64,000 nucleotides of DNA from UBA1858 sp045106935 (lineage in GTDB: Bacteria > Pseudomonadota > Gammaproteobacteria > UBA4575), in contig JBGCFN010000014.1 in the NCBI GenBank assembly GCA_045106935.1, positions 12,523 to 76,522 on the forward strand, read 5' to 3'. Below the pieces are notes generated by a model that had not been told where the DNA came from, made no database searches, and worked only from the letters and a program-made list of their open reading frames with translations. Shown piece after piece: positions 27,527-36,079 of this stretch; positions within the stretch are counted from its first letter, which is position 1, and every line of letters begins with the position of its first letter. A program made the position numbers and the translations under genes.

Positions 27527-27543
27527 TAATTTCTTGTTGTTCT

Positions 27544-27571
27544 AAATTTTATCTGCGCCAGGATAAAATTT
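27544..27571. terminator. AT-rich hairpin between ydbL and the convergent DUF938 gene
   Basis: Perfect 10-base arms (AAATTTTATC at 27544-27553, GATAAAATTT at 27562-27571) around an eight-base loop. It spans the stop codon of the minus-strand gene. After the stem the plus strand continues TATTGTT, a weak U-rich tail. It could end the ydbH operon, but the stem is AT-rich. Confidence 0.35.
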
Positions 27572-28139
27572 TATTGTTGGCAGGCATTTCGAATTCAGTT
27601 GATGCCTGGAAATTATTTTTAAGCGCAAGCTGGTCTAGATCGTTTCTGTCTCGGATGCAAGATTCAGGATCCCTATTTTTTAACCATTGATCAAATCGGC
27701 GATTGCTATCGCTAGTGTATTTTCCATCAATGTTAAATGGGCCATATAAGCAAAATACTGCTGAGCTTGTTAACGCCTTGTCTAAGCCAGAAAATAAAGC
27801 TTCTATTTCATGCCAATGCATGATGTGAGCGACATTTGCAGCAAATGCACCTTGATAATTCTGCTGTGGCCAGTGTGAACAAACATCAAGTTCGATTGCA
27901 GCCGATGTGTTTTGTCTGTTGGTATCGTTTAACCACATGTTAATTCCTGCAAGCATTTCGAGTTTATCACTTGCTTGCCATGTTAAATGCGGTAATTGTT
28001 GAGAGAAATAGGCAGCATGTTGTCCGGTTCCGCTGCCGATTTCTAATACGCTATTGGTGGATTTAAATTCTTCTCGAAGTATATTCAGGATTGCATCACG
28101 ATTTTCTTCAGCCGCTGGTGAAAATGGCTTGTTATGCAT
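27549..28139 (-). CDS. DUF938 SAM-dependent methyltransferase-like protein
   Basis: Class I methyltransferase fold of 196 residues. FSPAAEENRDAIL opens the DUF938 family; motif I is VLEIGSGTGQHAAYFSQQLP (about 37-56), followed by the WQASD acidic strand end. FAANVAHIMHWHEIEALFSGLDKAL and FCLYGPFNIDGKYTS are also typical. The substrate is unknown. It lies 12 bases after pgi on the same strand. Confidence 0.85.
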   Translation of the reverse strand: MHNKPFSPAAEENRDAILNILREEFKSTNSVLEIGSGTGQHAAYFSQQLPHLTWQASDKLEMLAGINMWLNDTNRQNTSAAIELDVCSHWPQQNYQGAFAANVAHIMHWHEIEALFSGLDKALTSSAVFCLYGPFNIDGKYTSDSNRRFDQWLKNRDPESCIRDRNDLDQLALKNNFQASTEFEMPANNKILSWRR

Positions 28140-28151
28140 GATAACGATGGT

Positions 28152-29759
28152 TTAACTAGTTTTACGGATATAATCGATTAGCGCTTGCGTAGAACAGTCA
28201 GCACTAGCTAATTCTTTATCGCTTTGAAGAACAGGAAGAATTTTATTAGTTAATGTTTTGCCCAGTTCGACCCCCATTTGATCGAATGAGTTGATATTCC
28301 AAATGATTCCTTGTACAAAAATTTTGTGTTCATAAAGTGCAAGCAGTGCACCTAATGTGGTTGGTGTGAGTGATTCGCACATAATGGTGTTGCTTGGACG
28401 GTTGCCAGGAAATGTCATATGCGGTGATAAATCTTTTACCATTTTGCCGGTGATGTTTTGGCTGGCAAGTAATTCAATCGTCTCCTTTCTTGATCGACCC
28501 ATCATCATTGATTGTGATTGCGCTAGCATGTTGGCTAGTAGTATCTGGTGATGTTGTTTGTGTTCGTGTTCGGCTTTAGAGAAACCAATAAAATCGCAGG
28601 GCACAGTGGGTGCGCCTTGGTGTAATAATTGATGGAAAGCATGTTGCCCGTTTGTACCTGCTTCCCCAAAAATAATAGGTCCCGTATTATAATTTGCACG
28701 TTTACCATCACGTGTTACGCCTTTGCCATTACTTTCCATGTCGAGCTGCTGTAAATAACTTGGCAGACTTCGTAGCCGATGGTCATAAGGTAATACTGCA
28801 TGATGAGGCATATCTAAAAAGTTGATATACCAAATGCCCAGTAGTCCCATCATGATGGGTAAGTTTTGGTCTAACGGCGCTGTTTGGAAATGTTTATCCA
28901 TTGCGTAAGCGCCAGTCAGTAAGCTACGGAAATTCTTCATGCCTATTTGTAAAGCAAGTGGGAAACCAACTGTACTCCAAAGCGAATAGCGTCCTCCGAC
29001 CCAATCCCACATTGTTAGAATATGGTCGGTGTCGACACCAAAAGATTTGGCTGCTTCGGCATTTGAAGTAATGGCAACGAATTGTTTGCGTACGGATCTA
29101 CGAATACCGCTTTTTTCTCTTAGCCACGCGGCGGCAGTGTCAGCATTTGCTGTGGTTTCTTGTGTGGAAAAACTCTTTGAAATGACGACGAATAAAGTGT
29201 CTTCCGGCGCTATTTCTTGCAATACCTCATCCAGGAGATGTGCATCAACATTAGCAACAAAGTGGACATTGATATCTTTTTGAGTGAAATGTTTGAGTGC
29301 TTCACAGGCAAGCTTTGGTCCCAGATATGAGCCGCCAATACCAATGACAACAACGTCTTTAATCGGGGTGTCTTTATAGCTAAGCCATTTGCCTTGATGG
29401 AGTTTATTGCATAAGCGTTCCATTTTAGCTAATTCAGCTTCTACCTCACTACTGACGTGAGTGTCTACTGGACTACGTAATGCAGTGTGTAATGCTGAAC
29501 GTTGTTCGGTGCTGTTGACGATTTCACCTGCAAACATTCTATCGCGCCACTTTTCAACCTCGGCAGCTTCGGCGAGATTGAATAATAAAGTAAGCGTTTG
29601 TTCGATGATTCTATTTTTTGAAAAATCAACAAGGATGGGATTTGATTGAATCGAGAATTTTTTAAATCGATTAGGATCTTCATCAAATAGCTGACGCATT
29701 TCTACATCGCGCATGAGCGAGGCGTGATTAATCAGTTTTTTCCAATGAGGAGCTATCAT
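28152..29759 (-). CDS. pgi: Glucose-6-phosphate isomerase
   Basis: Interconverts glucose-6-phosphate and fructose-6-phosphate. It has 535 residues. Signature segments are VIGIGGSYLGPKL, ISKSFSTQETTAN (sugar-phosphate loop), the VGGRYSLWSTVGFPLAL signature, MESNGKGV with the catalytic-base Glu, GTNGQHAFHQLLHQG with the catalytic His, and the C-terminal FDQMGVELGKTL lysine region. The ATG at 29759 is used. It is an independent unit with DUF938; the panC terminator lies upstream. Confidence 0.97.
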   Translation of the reverse strand: MIAPHWKKLINHASLMRDVEMRQLFDEDPNRFKKFSIQSNPILVDFSKNRIIEQTLTLLFNLAEAAEVEKWRDRMFAGEIVNSTEQRSALHTALRSPVDTHVSSEVEAELAKMERLCNKLHQGKWLSYKDTPIKDVVVIGIGGSYLGPKLACEALKHFTQKDINVHFVANVDAHLLDEVLQEIAPEDTLFVVISKSFSTQETTANADTAAAWLREKSGIRRSVRKQFVAITSNAEAAKSFGVDTDHILTMWDWVGGRYSLWSTVGFPLALQIGMKNFRSLLTGAYAMDKHFQTAPLDQNLPIMMGLLGIWYINFLDMPHHAVLPYDHRLRSLPSYLQQLDMESNGKGVTRDGKRANYNTGPIIFGEAGTNGQHAFHQLLHQGAPTVPCDFIGFSKAEHEHKQHHQILLANMLAQSQSMMMGRSRKETIELLASQNITGKMVKDLSPHMTFPGNRPSNTIMCESLTPTTLGALLALYEHKIFVQGIIWNINSFDQMGVELGKTLTNKILPVLQSDKELASADCSTQALIDYIRKTS

Positions 29760-29910
29760 CTGAGGATAATACTAGGATTTAAAAACAATTGAGCACTGTG
29801 TTTTAGTTGTCTTATGCCGTTTATCAGACTAAGGGTGAGAAGCGAATGACTATGGATATCACACCCAAGAGACATTGTGAATGAATTAATCGCTGGGCGT
29901 GACTCACAGG

Positions 29911-29947
29911 CACAAAAAAAGCGGACTAAAAGCCCGCTTTTTTTGTG
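29911..29947 (-). terminator. Intrinsic terminator downstream of panC
   Basis: Perfect 14-base arms (29911-29924 and 29934-29947) with a nine-base loop. The core is GCGG/CCGC flanked by seven A and seven T on the two strands. On the minus strand the stem is followed by a run of T, so it ends the pcnB-to-panC operon. The symmetry makes it potentially bidirectional. Confidence 0.8.
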
Positions 29948-29960
29948 AAATGCGTCCGAA

Positions 29961-30065
29961 CTATCGGTAAATAGTGCCGTTCTTAAGATGTGAGAATAGG
30001 TTCAACTGCGCCGCAATATTGATAATAAATGCAAGTACAACACAACCAACTACAAACCATGCCAT
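29961..30065 (-). CDS. Possible 34-residue membrane microprotein nested in the panC tail
   Basis: ATG at 30065 preceded at a spacing of seven bases by a perfect AGGAG (plus-strand 30073-30077), giving a 34-residue product that begins MAWFVVGCVVLAF. It has one hydrophobic helix (about 3-18) and a polar end (SHLKNGTIYR). It is in frame with panC and shares its stop codon. The strong SD directly before an internal ATG and the typical microprotein make-up suggest independent translation. The terminator at 29911-29947 follows directly. No family recognised. Confidence 0.5.
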   Translation of the reverse strand: MAWFVVGCVVLAFIINIAAQLNLFSHLKNGTIYR

Positions 30066-30965
30066 ATTTATTCTCCTGAAAATTTTATTAATGACCTTGT
30101 ATGCCATAAGTATACACAATTTAGGCATTGGGAAAAGTATGTTGTCTATTAAACGCACCTCGTCTAGCCAAGCGGCCGTCAAAACCACAATTTTTTTAGT
30201 GGTATTGCTAATCGGTTGCAAATTAACCGCATCACGAATACTAAAATAATCTACGCGCATGCCTATTTTTTCTAGGTCTGTGCGCGCTGATGATTCTAAG
30301 CTGCTAATGGTCTCGATTGAGAATTGTGTTTTTACATGCTCCAAATTCGCATAAAGGTGTTTAGCAATCTTGCGCTGATCTGAATTTAGGTGAGTATTAC
30401 GTGAGCTCATGGCCAGTCCATCATTCTCACGTTCAGTATTTCCTGCGACGATGTCGATATTAAAATTCAGGTCGTTGACCATGCGGCGAATGATTAATAA
30501 CTGTTGGTAGTCTTTGTTGCCAAATACGGCAATTTCAGGAGTGAGAATATTCAGTAGTTTGCAAACAATGGTACATACACCTTCAAAGTGTCCAGGCCGA
30601 TAAAGCCCATCGAATTCTTGTGTGAGCTCAGGGATAAGAATTTTTGGGGCGGATCGTAGGCCATGCGGGTATAGCGTTTCTGTATTGGGGCTGAACACTG
30701 CATCAACATTGAGTGTCTTTAATTGCTCTATGTCTGAGTCTAGCGTCCTTGGGTAATGAATAAAATCTTGTTCTTGATTAAATTGTAACGGGTTAACAAA
30801 TATAGAGACGACCACTCGTTGACTTAACGATTGTGCGAGTTTTATTAAAGAGACATGTCCTTTGTGTAGATGCCCCATGGTGGGGACTAAGGCAATTTTA
30901 TTTTTATTTGTTTTCCAATGGTGGATTGTGTCGCAGATATCTTCGGGTTTGGTATATACCTTCAT
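29961..30965 (-). CDS. panC: Pantothenate synthetase PanC with unusual hydrophobic C-terminal extension
   Basis: Joins pantoate and beta-alanine with ATP to give pantothenate. Residues 1-279 are a normal PanC: VPTMGHLHKGHVSLI (HxGH), FVNPLQFNQEQD, GHFEGVCTIVCKLL, FGNKDYQQL, and AMSSRNTHL, ending AAWLDEVRLIDN. Usual PanC proteins stop about there (roughly 280). Here no stop codon appears, and the frame runs on to residue 334 through a basic linker and a hydrophobic helix (about 302-320). Inside this tail, at 30065, is an ATG with a strong ribosome binding site. The result is either a real fusion or PanC reading into a separate microprotein gene. It follows panB by 21 bases. Confidence 0.88.
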   Translation of the reverse strand: MKVYTKPEDICDTIHHWKTNKNKIALVPTMGHLHKGHVSLIKLAQSLSQRVVVSIFVNPLQFNQEQDFIHYPRTLDSDIEQLKTLNVDAVFSPNTETLYPHGLRSAPKILIPELTQEFDGLYRPGHFEGVCTIVCKLLNILTPEIAVFGNKDYQQLLIIRRMVNDLNFNIDIVAGNTERENDGLAMSSRNTHLNSDQRKIAKHLYANLEHVKTQFSIETISSLESSARTDLEKIGMRVDYFSIRDAVNLQPISNTTKKIVVLTAAWLDEVRLIDNILFPMPKLCILMAYKVINKIFRRINMAWFVVGCVVLAFIINIAAQLNLFSHLKNGTIYR

Positions 30966-30986
30966 AATAGAAATGCGATACCAATA

Positions 30987-31778
30987 TTAAACTGGAAAAT
31001 CGTTAGATTTAACTTCTTTTATATACTGGGCGACGGCATCTTGAATGCTGCATGATTGCATATAATTTTTCGCAAATGGCGGAGTCTTTCCTGGTGTGAT
31101 ACCAAGAACATCTTGCAACACTAAAATTTGGCCATCACAGTCTTTGCCTGCGCCGATACCGATGACAGGGATGTTAACTGTTTTGGTGATTTCTGCTGCA
31201 AGTTTAGCGGGGATACATTCCACTAGTAATATGTCAGCACCTGCTGCTTCTAAAGCGGTACTTGTCAGCAGTAATTCCTTAGCGGAATCTGAATCTGTAC
31301 CTTGAGCAAGGTAGCCCCCAAGTTTATGAATATATTGTGGGCGTAATCCAAGATGTGCGCAGACTGGAATGCCACACGCGCTGAGTTCTTCAACTATTTC
31401 TGTCTGCCGCTGAGTGGCTTCTAATTTGACCATTTGCGCGCCGCCCTCTTGCATTAAGCGAGTGGCGTTATATAGCGCGCTATCAATATTGCTGTAGCTC
31501 ATGAATGGCATGTCAGCAATAACCAAAGAATGATGCACAGCACCTGATACACATTCTGTGTGATAGATCATATCGTCCATGGTGACAGAGACAGTTGATG
31601 TGTTTCCTTGTATCACCATGCCTAATGAGTCTCCCACTAGAATGACATCCATGCCTGCTTGGTCAAGCAATTTAGCGAAGGCGGCATCATATGCCGTGAG
31701 ACAAGCAATTTTTTCATTGTTGTCACGCATTTTCTGTAACTGATTAATTGTTACGCCTAAGGAGTTTTGTGCGCTCAT
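30987..31778 (-). CDS. panB: 3-methyl-2-oxobutanoate hydroxymethyltransferase PanB
   Basis: First step of pantothenate synthesis: ketopantoate from alpha-ketoisovalerate and methylene-tetrahydrofolate. It has 263 residues. Motifs: CLTAYDAAFAKLLDQAGMDVILVGDSLGMV (about 25-54), VTMDDMIYHTECV, ADMPFMSY (metal-binding Asp), VKLEAT, GIPVCAHLGLRPQ and VIGIGAGKDCDGQILV. It lies in a folK-kinase-panB-panC run, which puts folate and CoA precursors together. Confidence 0.97.
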   Translation of the reverse strand: MSAQNSLGVTINQLQKMRDNNEKIACLTAYDAAFAKLLDQAGMDVILVGDSLGMVIQGNTSTVSVTMDDMIYHTECVSGAVHHSLVIADMPFMSYSNIDSALYNATRLMQEGGAQMVKLEATQRQTEIVEELSACGIPVCAHLGLRPQYIHKLGGYLAQGTDSDSAKELLLTSTALEAAGADILLVECIPAKLAAEITKTVNIPVIGIGAGKDCDGQILVLQDVLGITPGKTPPFAKNYMQSCSIQDAVAQYIKEVKSNDFPV

Positions 31779-31785
31779 GTTTGAC

Positions 31786-32436
31786 CTAACTTACAAACGG
31801 AAGTGGGTTGAAATAATGGCGGCCACTTTTAGTATTCATGATTTGAGATTTTAATTGTTCGTAGTCACGTTCGTTATTAATGAAATCAATATCGCTCGCA
31901 TTGACAATCAATAACGGAGTATCGTTATAGTGGTAAAAGAAGTCAGCGTATGCTTCGTTAAGCTGTTCTAAATAATTAGATTCAATAAAGCGTTCATAGT
32001 GACGGCCACGTTTTCGTATGCGTTCAATTAATGTAGGCACTGGTGCTTGTAAGTACACCACTAAGTCAGGCTTGGGTGCATCAACTATCATGTGTTCATA
32101 TACCTGAAGGTATAAGTCGTATTCTGTTGGTGTGAGTGTGACTTGTGCAAACAGCTGGTCTTTTTCAATTAAGTAATCGGCAATTTTAGACTGCGAAAAT
32201 ATACTGCCTTGACGTAGTTCTTGAATTTGTCGAGTGCGTTGCATTAAGAAGAAAAGTTGAGTTGATAATGCAGCTTCTCGGGGACGTTGATAAAACTGCT
32301 CAAGAAATGGATTGTCATCAATTTCTTCAAGCACTAATTCTGAATCAAAATCATTTGCTAACAGGCGTGCGAGGCTGGATTTTCCAACACCGATGGGGCC
32401 TTCAATAACAATGTAATCTGGTAGTGGAGTGGGCAT
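31786..32436 (-). CDS. Deoxynucleoside kinase family protein
   Basis: P-loop kinase of 216 residues of the deoxyadenosine/deoxycytidine/deoxyguanosine kinase family. Walker A is YIVIEGPIGVGKSSLARLLA (about 8-27). The E-E-x-x-D-N-P-F-L segment (EEIDDNPFLEQFY) and the DRY-like position in SKIADYLIEKDQLFA follow, and the lid region reads RIRKRGRHYERFIESNYLE. Members salvage deoxynucleosides to monophosphates. Its place between folK and panB is common in proteobacteria, although the metabolic link is not established. Confidence 0.88.
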   Translation of the reverse strand: MPTPLPDYIVIEGPIGVGKSSLARLLANDFDSELVLEEIDDNPFLEQFYQRPREAALSTQLFFLMQRTRQIQELRQGSIFSQSKIADYLIEKDQLFAQVTLTPTEYDLYLQVYEHMIVDAPKPDLVVYLQAPVPTLIERIRKRGRHYERFIESNYLEQLNEAYADFFYHYNDTPLLIVNASDIDFINNERDYEQLKSQIMNTKSGRHYFNPLPFVS

Positions 32437-32437
32437 C

Positions 32438-32938
32438 TTATAATGGTAGTCTGGTGAGTCCGTTTGTATAGCATCGCGGTTGCAAGCGATGTATCGCTCC
32501 TAGATTTGGAATCATGAGGTTTTTATTCACTTCGTGCAATGGGTAGAGTACAAATTCCCGCGTTTTTATTCCCGGATGAGGGACGGTAAGTGTCTGACTT
32601 TTAAATGAATAATTTCCATATACGAGAATATCTAAGTCTAGTGTACGCGGTCCCCAGCGTTCGCCATTTCGCGTTCTGCCATGCTCATTTTCAATTGCTT
32701 GTAATTTGATCAATAGCGACTGCGCATCTAATCTGGTTCTTAGCCATGCTACGGCATTAACATAAGGAGGTTGGTCAGGCGGCCCCATGGGGCGGCTTGA
32801 ATACAAACTGGAAAATGAATGTAAGTCCGACAGATCAATCAGTGCGAGTTGCTCTATAGCGCTAGCAACTTGTAGAAATGGATTTTTTAAGTTGCTGCCT
32901 ATGCCAATATAAGCGTCTGTAATAAATTGGTTTCGCAT
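32438..32938 (-). CDS. folK: 2-amino-4-hydroxy-6-hydroxymethyldihydropteridine diphosphokinase FolK
   Basis: Transfers pyrophosphate to hydroxymethyl-dihydropterin in folate synthesis. It has 166 residues. Motifs: YIGIGSNLKNP, SSLYSSRPMGPPDQPPYVNAVAWL, IENEHGRTRNGERWGPRTLDLDILVYG (the HPPK signature with the two metal-binding Asp), and VPHPGIKTREFVLYPL. One base separates it from the downstream kinase gene and four from pcnB. Confidence 0.95.
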   Translation of the reverse strand: MRNQFITDAYIGIGSNLKNPFLQVASAIEQLALIDLSDLHSFSSLYSSRPMGPPDQPPYVNAVAWLRTRLDAQSLLIKLQAIENEHGRTRNGERWGPRTLDLDILVYGNYSFKSQTLTVPHPGIKTREFVLYPLHEVNKNLMIPNLGAIHRLQPRCYTNGLTRLPL

Positions 32939-32942
32939 GCTG

Positions 32943-34217
32943 TTACTGTTTGTTTTTTCGTTTACGTGGTGTGTGTTTTTTTTGATCCACCATTTTGCGT
33001 TGCTCTTGTTCAGATAAGGTTTGTATTTTTGTCCACCAAGTACAAATTTCTGAATCTAATTCTCCGGCTTGTGTGCGCAGGCACATGAAATCATAAGCTG
33101 CTCGAAAACGAGGGTGAGACATAAGCTGTAATGATTTGCGGCCATGTCTTTTTAGAAAGCGATTTTGTAATTTCCATATTTCACAGATAGTCACTGAGAA
33201 TCTTTTGGGAATCGATATTACGCTTGATTGATCTAGCACTGTTCTACGACCAGAAGCCCATGCCCCTTCAGAATAGGGAATCCCTTGTTGATTGCTTTGT
33301 TCTAGTAGCTGTAAATATGGGCGCCATAACATAATTGCAAATATAAATGCCGGATTGACTGACTTACCACTGCCGATGCGTGTATCGGTATTTTCTAGGG
33401 CATTATGTATTAATAAATTAAATGACTCGTCATGATCTAATGCTTTCTTAGTGATAGGAAATAATACTTGTAGTAAGTGAAAATTGACTAGTTCTTGAAA
33501 GCAGCGTACAGCATAGCCGCTATGAAAAAGCTTAATCACTTCGTCAAATAAACGTGCGGGTGGAATTTCTGCTAGTAAATGACCCATCGGCTTGATCGGA
33601 TCTTCAGTGTTACTTTCGATGGTTAAATCTAATTTTGCACGAAATCGAAGTGCTCTTAACATGCGGACGGGGTCTTCACGATAGCGAGTCTCAGCATCAC
33701 CGATCATACATATTTTGCGTGCACGTAAATCTTGGTAGCCATTGCAGTAGTCCAAGACTTCAGAATTTTCAATGTCGTAGTAAAGCGCATTGATTGTAAA
33801 ATCACGGCGAATCGCATCTTCTTCGATTGTGCCAAACGTATTGTCTCTCAGTATTCTGCCATTACTCCCCGCATTAGTTGCTTGGTTGTTTGCTTGGGCG
33901 CGGAATGTGGATACTTCAATGTTATTGCGGTGAAAGTACACATGTACAATGCGAAACCGCCTGCCGATTAAGCGGCTATTATCAAATAGGTCACAAATCT
34001 GTTCGGGATGAGCATTTGTTGCGACATCAAAATCTTTGGGTTCAATGCCTAGTACGAGATCACGAACACAGCCCCCGACCAAGTACGCTTGGTAGTTTGC
34101 TTTTAATAGAGTTTCGACAACGTGGCGTGCTTGGCCACAAATTTTGCTTTCATCAATGCGATGTTCGCTAGCTGGAATTCTATTGAGGGCGTGTTGATTG
34201 TTATTAGTATTTTCCAC
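32943..34217 (-). CDS. pcnB: Poly(A) polymerase I
   Basis: Adds 3' poly(A) tails that mark RNAs for decay. It has 424 residues. The nucleotidyltransferase head reads YQAYLVGGCVRDLVLGIEPKDFDVATNAHP (about 39-68), with the catalytic DFD pair. It is followed by RRFRIVHV, RRDFTINALYYD, and REDPVRMLRALRFRAKL. The basic C terminus (KKHTPRKRKNKQ) is usual for PcnB rather than CCA-adding enzymes. The start is GTG at 34217, with a TATAAT-like sequence only seven bases before it and no SD, so translation may start without a leader or the start may be misplaced. Confidence 0.92.
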   Translation of the reverse strand: MENTNNNQHALNRIPASEHRIDESKICGQARHVVETLLKANYQAYLVGGCVRDLVLGIEPKDFDVATNAHPEQICDLFDNSRLIGRRFRIVHVYFHRNNIEVSTFRAQANNQATNAGSNGRILRDNTFGTIEEDAIRRDFTINALYYDIENSEVLDYCNGYQDLRARKICMIGDAETRYREDPVRMLRALRFRAKLDLTIESNTEDPIKPMGHLLAEIPPARLFDEVIKLFHSGYAVRCFQELVNFHLLQVLFPITKKALDHDESFNLLIHNALENTDTRIGSGKSVNPAFIFAIMLWRPYLQLLEQSNQQGIPYSEGAWASGRRTVLDQSSVISIPKRFSVTICEIWKLQNRFLKRHGRKSLQLMSHPRFRAAYDFMCLRTQAGELDSEICTWWTKIQTLSEQEQRKMVDQKKHTPRKRKNKQ

Positions 34218-34254
34218 CGGCTAATTATAGAGGGATCTAACATCATGATGGAAA

Positions 34255-34282
34255 AAAAAGGCGACCTAATGGCCGCCTTTTT
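34255..34282 (-). terminator. Intrinsic terminator downstream of amtB
   Basis: Arms 34255-34266 and 34271-34282 (AAAAAGGCGaCC / GGcCGCCTTTTT, one mismatch) with a four-base loop. On the minus strand the GC stem is followed by eight T, a classic intrinsic terminator 18 bases after the amtB stop. It sits before the pcnB start, so it insulates that operon. Confidence 0.82.
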
Positions 34283-34299
34283 GAACTATTTACTGAAAT

Positions 34300-35595
34300 T
34301 TAAAGGTTGTAACCTTTTTCTTCGTGTTGAGTGATGTCCAAGCCATTGCGTTCTTGTTCATCTGTTGCTCGTAATCCGCAGATAAGACCGGTTACTTTTA
34401 GAACAATGTAGCTTGCAATCGCTGTCCAAACAATGACTGCAGCCACTGCGGTAAGTTGGACGCCAAATTGATCTGCAATGCTGACGCCTTCAGCTAAACC
34501 GGCTCCACCGAATTGAGAGGCAACAAAGATTCCAGCAAGCAATGTTCCAATGATTCCGCCAACACCATGGACAGGGAATACATCAAGTGAATCATCAATA
34601 TGCAATGTTCGCTTCATGAAGTTAGTGGCTGAGAAACAGACAATCCCTGCGGTGATGCCAATGACAATTGCTCCCATGGGGCCGACGAAGCCAGAGGCAG
34701 GAGTAATACTGCCAAGGCCTGCCACCATGCCGGTGACAATACCTAATACACTTGGCTTGCCGTACTTAATCCACTCAATCACCATCCAGGTGAGTGATGC
34801 AATTGCAGCACTAATGTGAGTCACTAGAATAGCCATGCCCGCATCGCCGTTTGCCGCTAATGCGCTTCCACCATTAAAGCCGAACCAGCCCACCCATAAC
34901 ATACCGGCACCGGTCACGGTCATGGTCATATTGTGTGGAGGTAAAGGAGTATTGGGAAAACCGTTGCGTTTACCTAAGACAATGGCTGCAACTAAGGCAC
35001 CTACGCCTGCCGTAATGTGAACAACAAGTCCGCCGGCAAAATCTAATGCGCCTTTATCACCAAGCCAACCTCCGCCCCATACCCAATGACAGACGGGGAA
35101 GTAGACTAGAATCATCCACAAAACAGTAAACCAAAGCATTGCGGAAAATTTCATTCTTTCTGCAAACCCACCAATGACAAGTGCGGGTGTAATGATGGCA
35201 AACGTCATTTGGAACATAACAAACACAGACTCTGGGATATCACCAGACATGCTCTCGCGTGACACTTGAGAAAGAAATAGATTGTCGAATCCGCCAATCC
35301 ATTGATTCAGAGAACCATGCGCGGTGAAACTCATGCTGTAACCAAATACCAGCCATACAACGGAAGCGACGCATGTAATGGTAAAGCACTGCATGAGCAC
35401 AGACAGCACGTTTTTGCTACGTACAAGACCTGCATAAAATAATGAAAGCCCGGGAATAGTCATGAATAGCACTAAGGCTGTAGAAGTTAAAATCCAAGAT
35501 GTATTGGCACCGTTTAACTCGTCGGCACTAGCCAGTACTGGAAGTAAAAATAATAGTATGCACATAAGTGCATTTTTTTTGTTTAGATAAATCAT
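34300..35595 (-). CDS. amtB: Ammonium transporter AmtB
   Basis: Inner-membrane ammonium channel protein of 431 residues with an N-terminal signal-like helix followed by eleven membrane segments. Signature pieces: TALVLFMTIPGLSLFYAGLVRSKNVLSV, FAERMKFSAMLWFTVLWMILVYFPVCHWVWGGGWL, DFAGGLVVHITAGVGAL (pore His), and VFPVHGVGGIIGTLLAGIF (second pore His). It follows glnK by 13 bases, the near-universal glnK-amtB pair, in which GlnK plugs the channel when nitrogen is plentiful. Confidence 0.97.
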   Translation of the reverse strand: MIYLNKKNALMCILLFLLPVLASADELNGANTSWILTSTALVLFMTIPGLSLFYAGLVRSKNVLSVLMQCFTITCVASVVWLVFGYSMSFTAHGSLNQWIGGFDNLFLSQVSRESMSGDIPESVFVMFQMTFAIITPALVIGGFAERMKFSAMLWFTVLWMILVYFPVCHWVWGGGWLGDKGALDFAGGLVVHITAGVGALVAAIVLGKRNGFPNTPLPPHNMTMTVTGAGMLWVGWFGFNGGSALAANGDAGMAILVTHISAAIASLTWMVIEWIKYGKPSVLGIVTGMVAGLGSITPASGFVGPMGAIVIGITAGIVCFSATNFMKRTLHIDDSLDVFPVHGVGGIIGTLLAGIFVASQFGGAGLAEGVSIADQFGVQLTAVAAVIVWTAIASYIVLKVTGLICGLRATDEQERNGLDITQHEEKGYNL

Positions 35596-35608
35596 CCTCT
35601 TCCTCTCT

Positions 35609-35947
35609 CTAGAGCGCTTCTGGACCGGTTTCTCCGGTTCTTATTCGAATAGCTTGTTCTAAGTTAGTGATGAAGATTTTCCCATCACCAATTTTCCCTG
35701 TGTTTGCAGTACGAGTAATGACTTCAATTACTTCATTAACACGCTCTGCAGGCACAGCAATCTCAATCTTTAATTTTGGTAAAAAATCAATGACGTACTC
35801 TGCTCCACGATAGAGTTCGGTATGTCCTTTTTGACGTCCAAATCCCTTTACTTCAGTTACGGTAAGACCTTGTATTCCTTGTTCGGTAAGGGCTTCACGT
35901 ACATCGTCTAATTTAAATGGCTTAATGATTGCGGTGACTAGCTTCAT
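35609..35947 (-). CDS. glnK: Nitrogen regulatory protein P-II (GlnK type)
   Basis: Trimeric P-II signal protein of 112 residues. The T-loop reads KGHTELYRGAEY, with the uridylylated Tyr51 in place. The B loop is VNEVIEVITRTANTGKIGDGKIF and the C terminus AIRIRTGETGPEAL. Linkage to amtB favours GlnK over GlnB. The ATG at 35947 has the SD GAGGAG. An NtrC-like site lies about 95-110 bases upstream. Confidence 0.93.
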   Translation of the reverse strand: MKLVTAIIKPFKLDDVREALTEQGIQGLTVTEVKGFGRQKGHTELYRGAEYVIDFLPKLKIEIAVPAERVNEVIEVITRTANTGKIGDGKIFITNLEQAIRIRTGETGPEAL

Positions 35948-36010
35948 TGTTATTTGCTCCTCGGTTTTTACGCGCTAGAAGAGGGCAGTATGCCATCGAA
36001 TAATGTGAGT

Positions 36011-36058
36011 GGCACCCATTTATGGTGCAATAAAATTAATTGCACAGTTATAGTGCAA
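36011..36058 (-). promoter_or_regulatory. NtrC-like binding sites upstream of glnK-amtB
   Basis: A perfect dyad TTGCAC-N7-GTGCAA lies at 36040-36058. It matches the NtrC enhancer core TGCAC-N7-GTGCA known from the glnA region. A second, imperfect dyad (GCAC-N9-GTGC, 36012-36028) lies with its centre about 29 bases away, near three helical turns, as paired enhancers often do. I could find only a degenerate sigma-54 promoter between them and the gene, so the sigma factor is unclear. Site seen; function inferred from the nitrogen genes it precedes. Confidence 0.55.
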
Positions 36059-36079
36059 TATGGCTTGTTGTTTAGATGG

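Noticed and set aside
36000..36035. Sigma-54 promoter for glnK
   Set aside because: The nearest candidates (TGCCAC-N5-TTATT on the minus strand and TGGCAT close to TGCC) lack the GG-N10-GC core or the right spacing.
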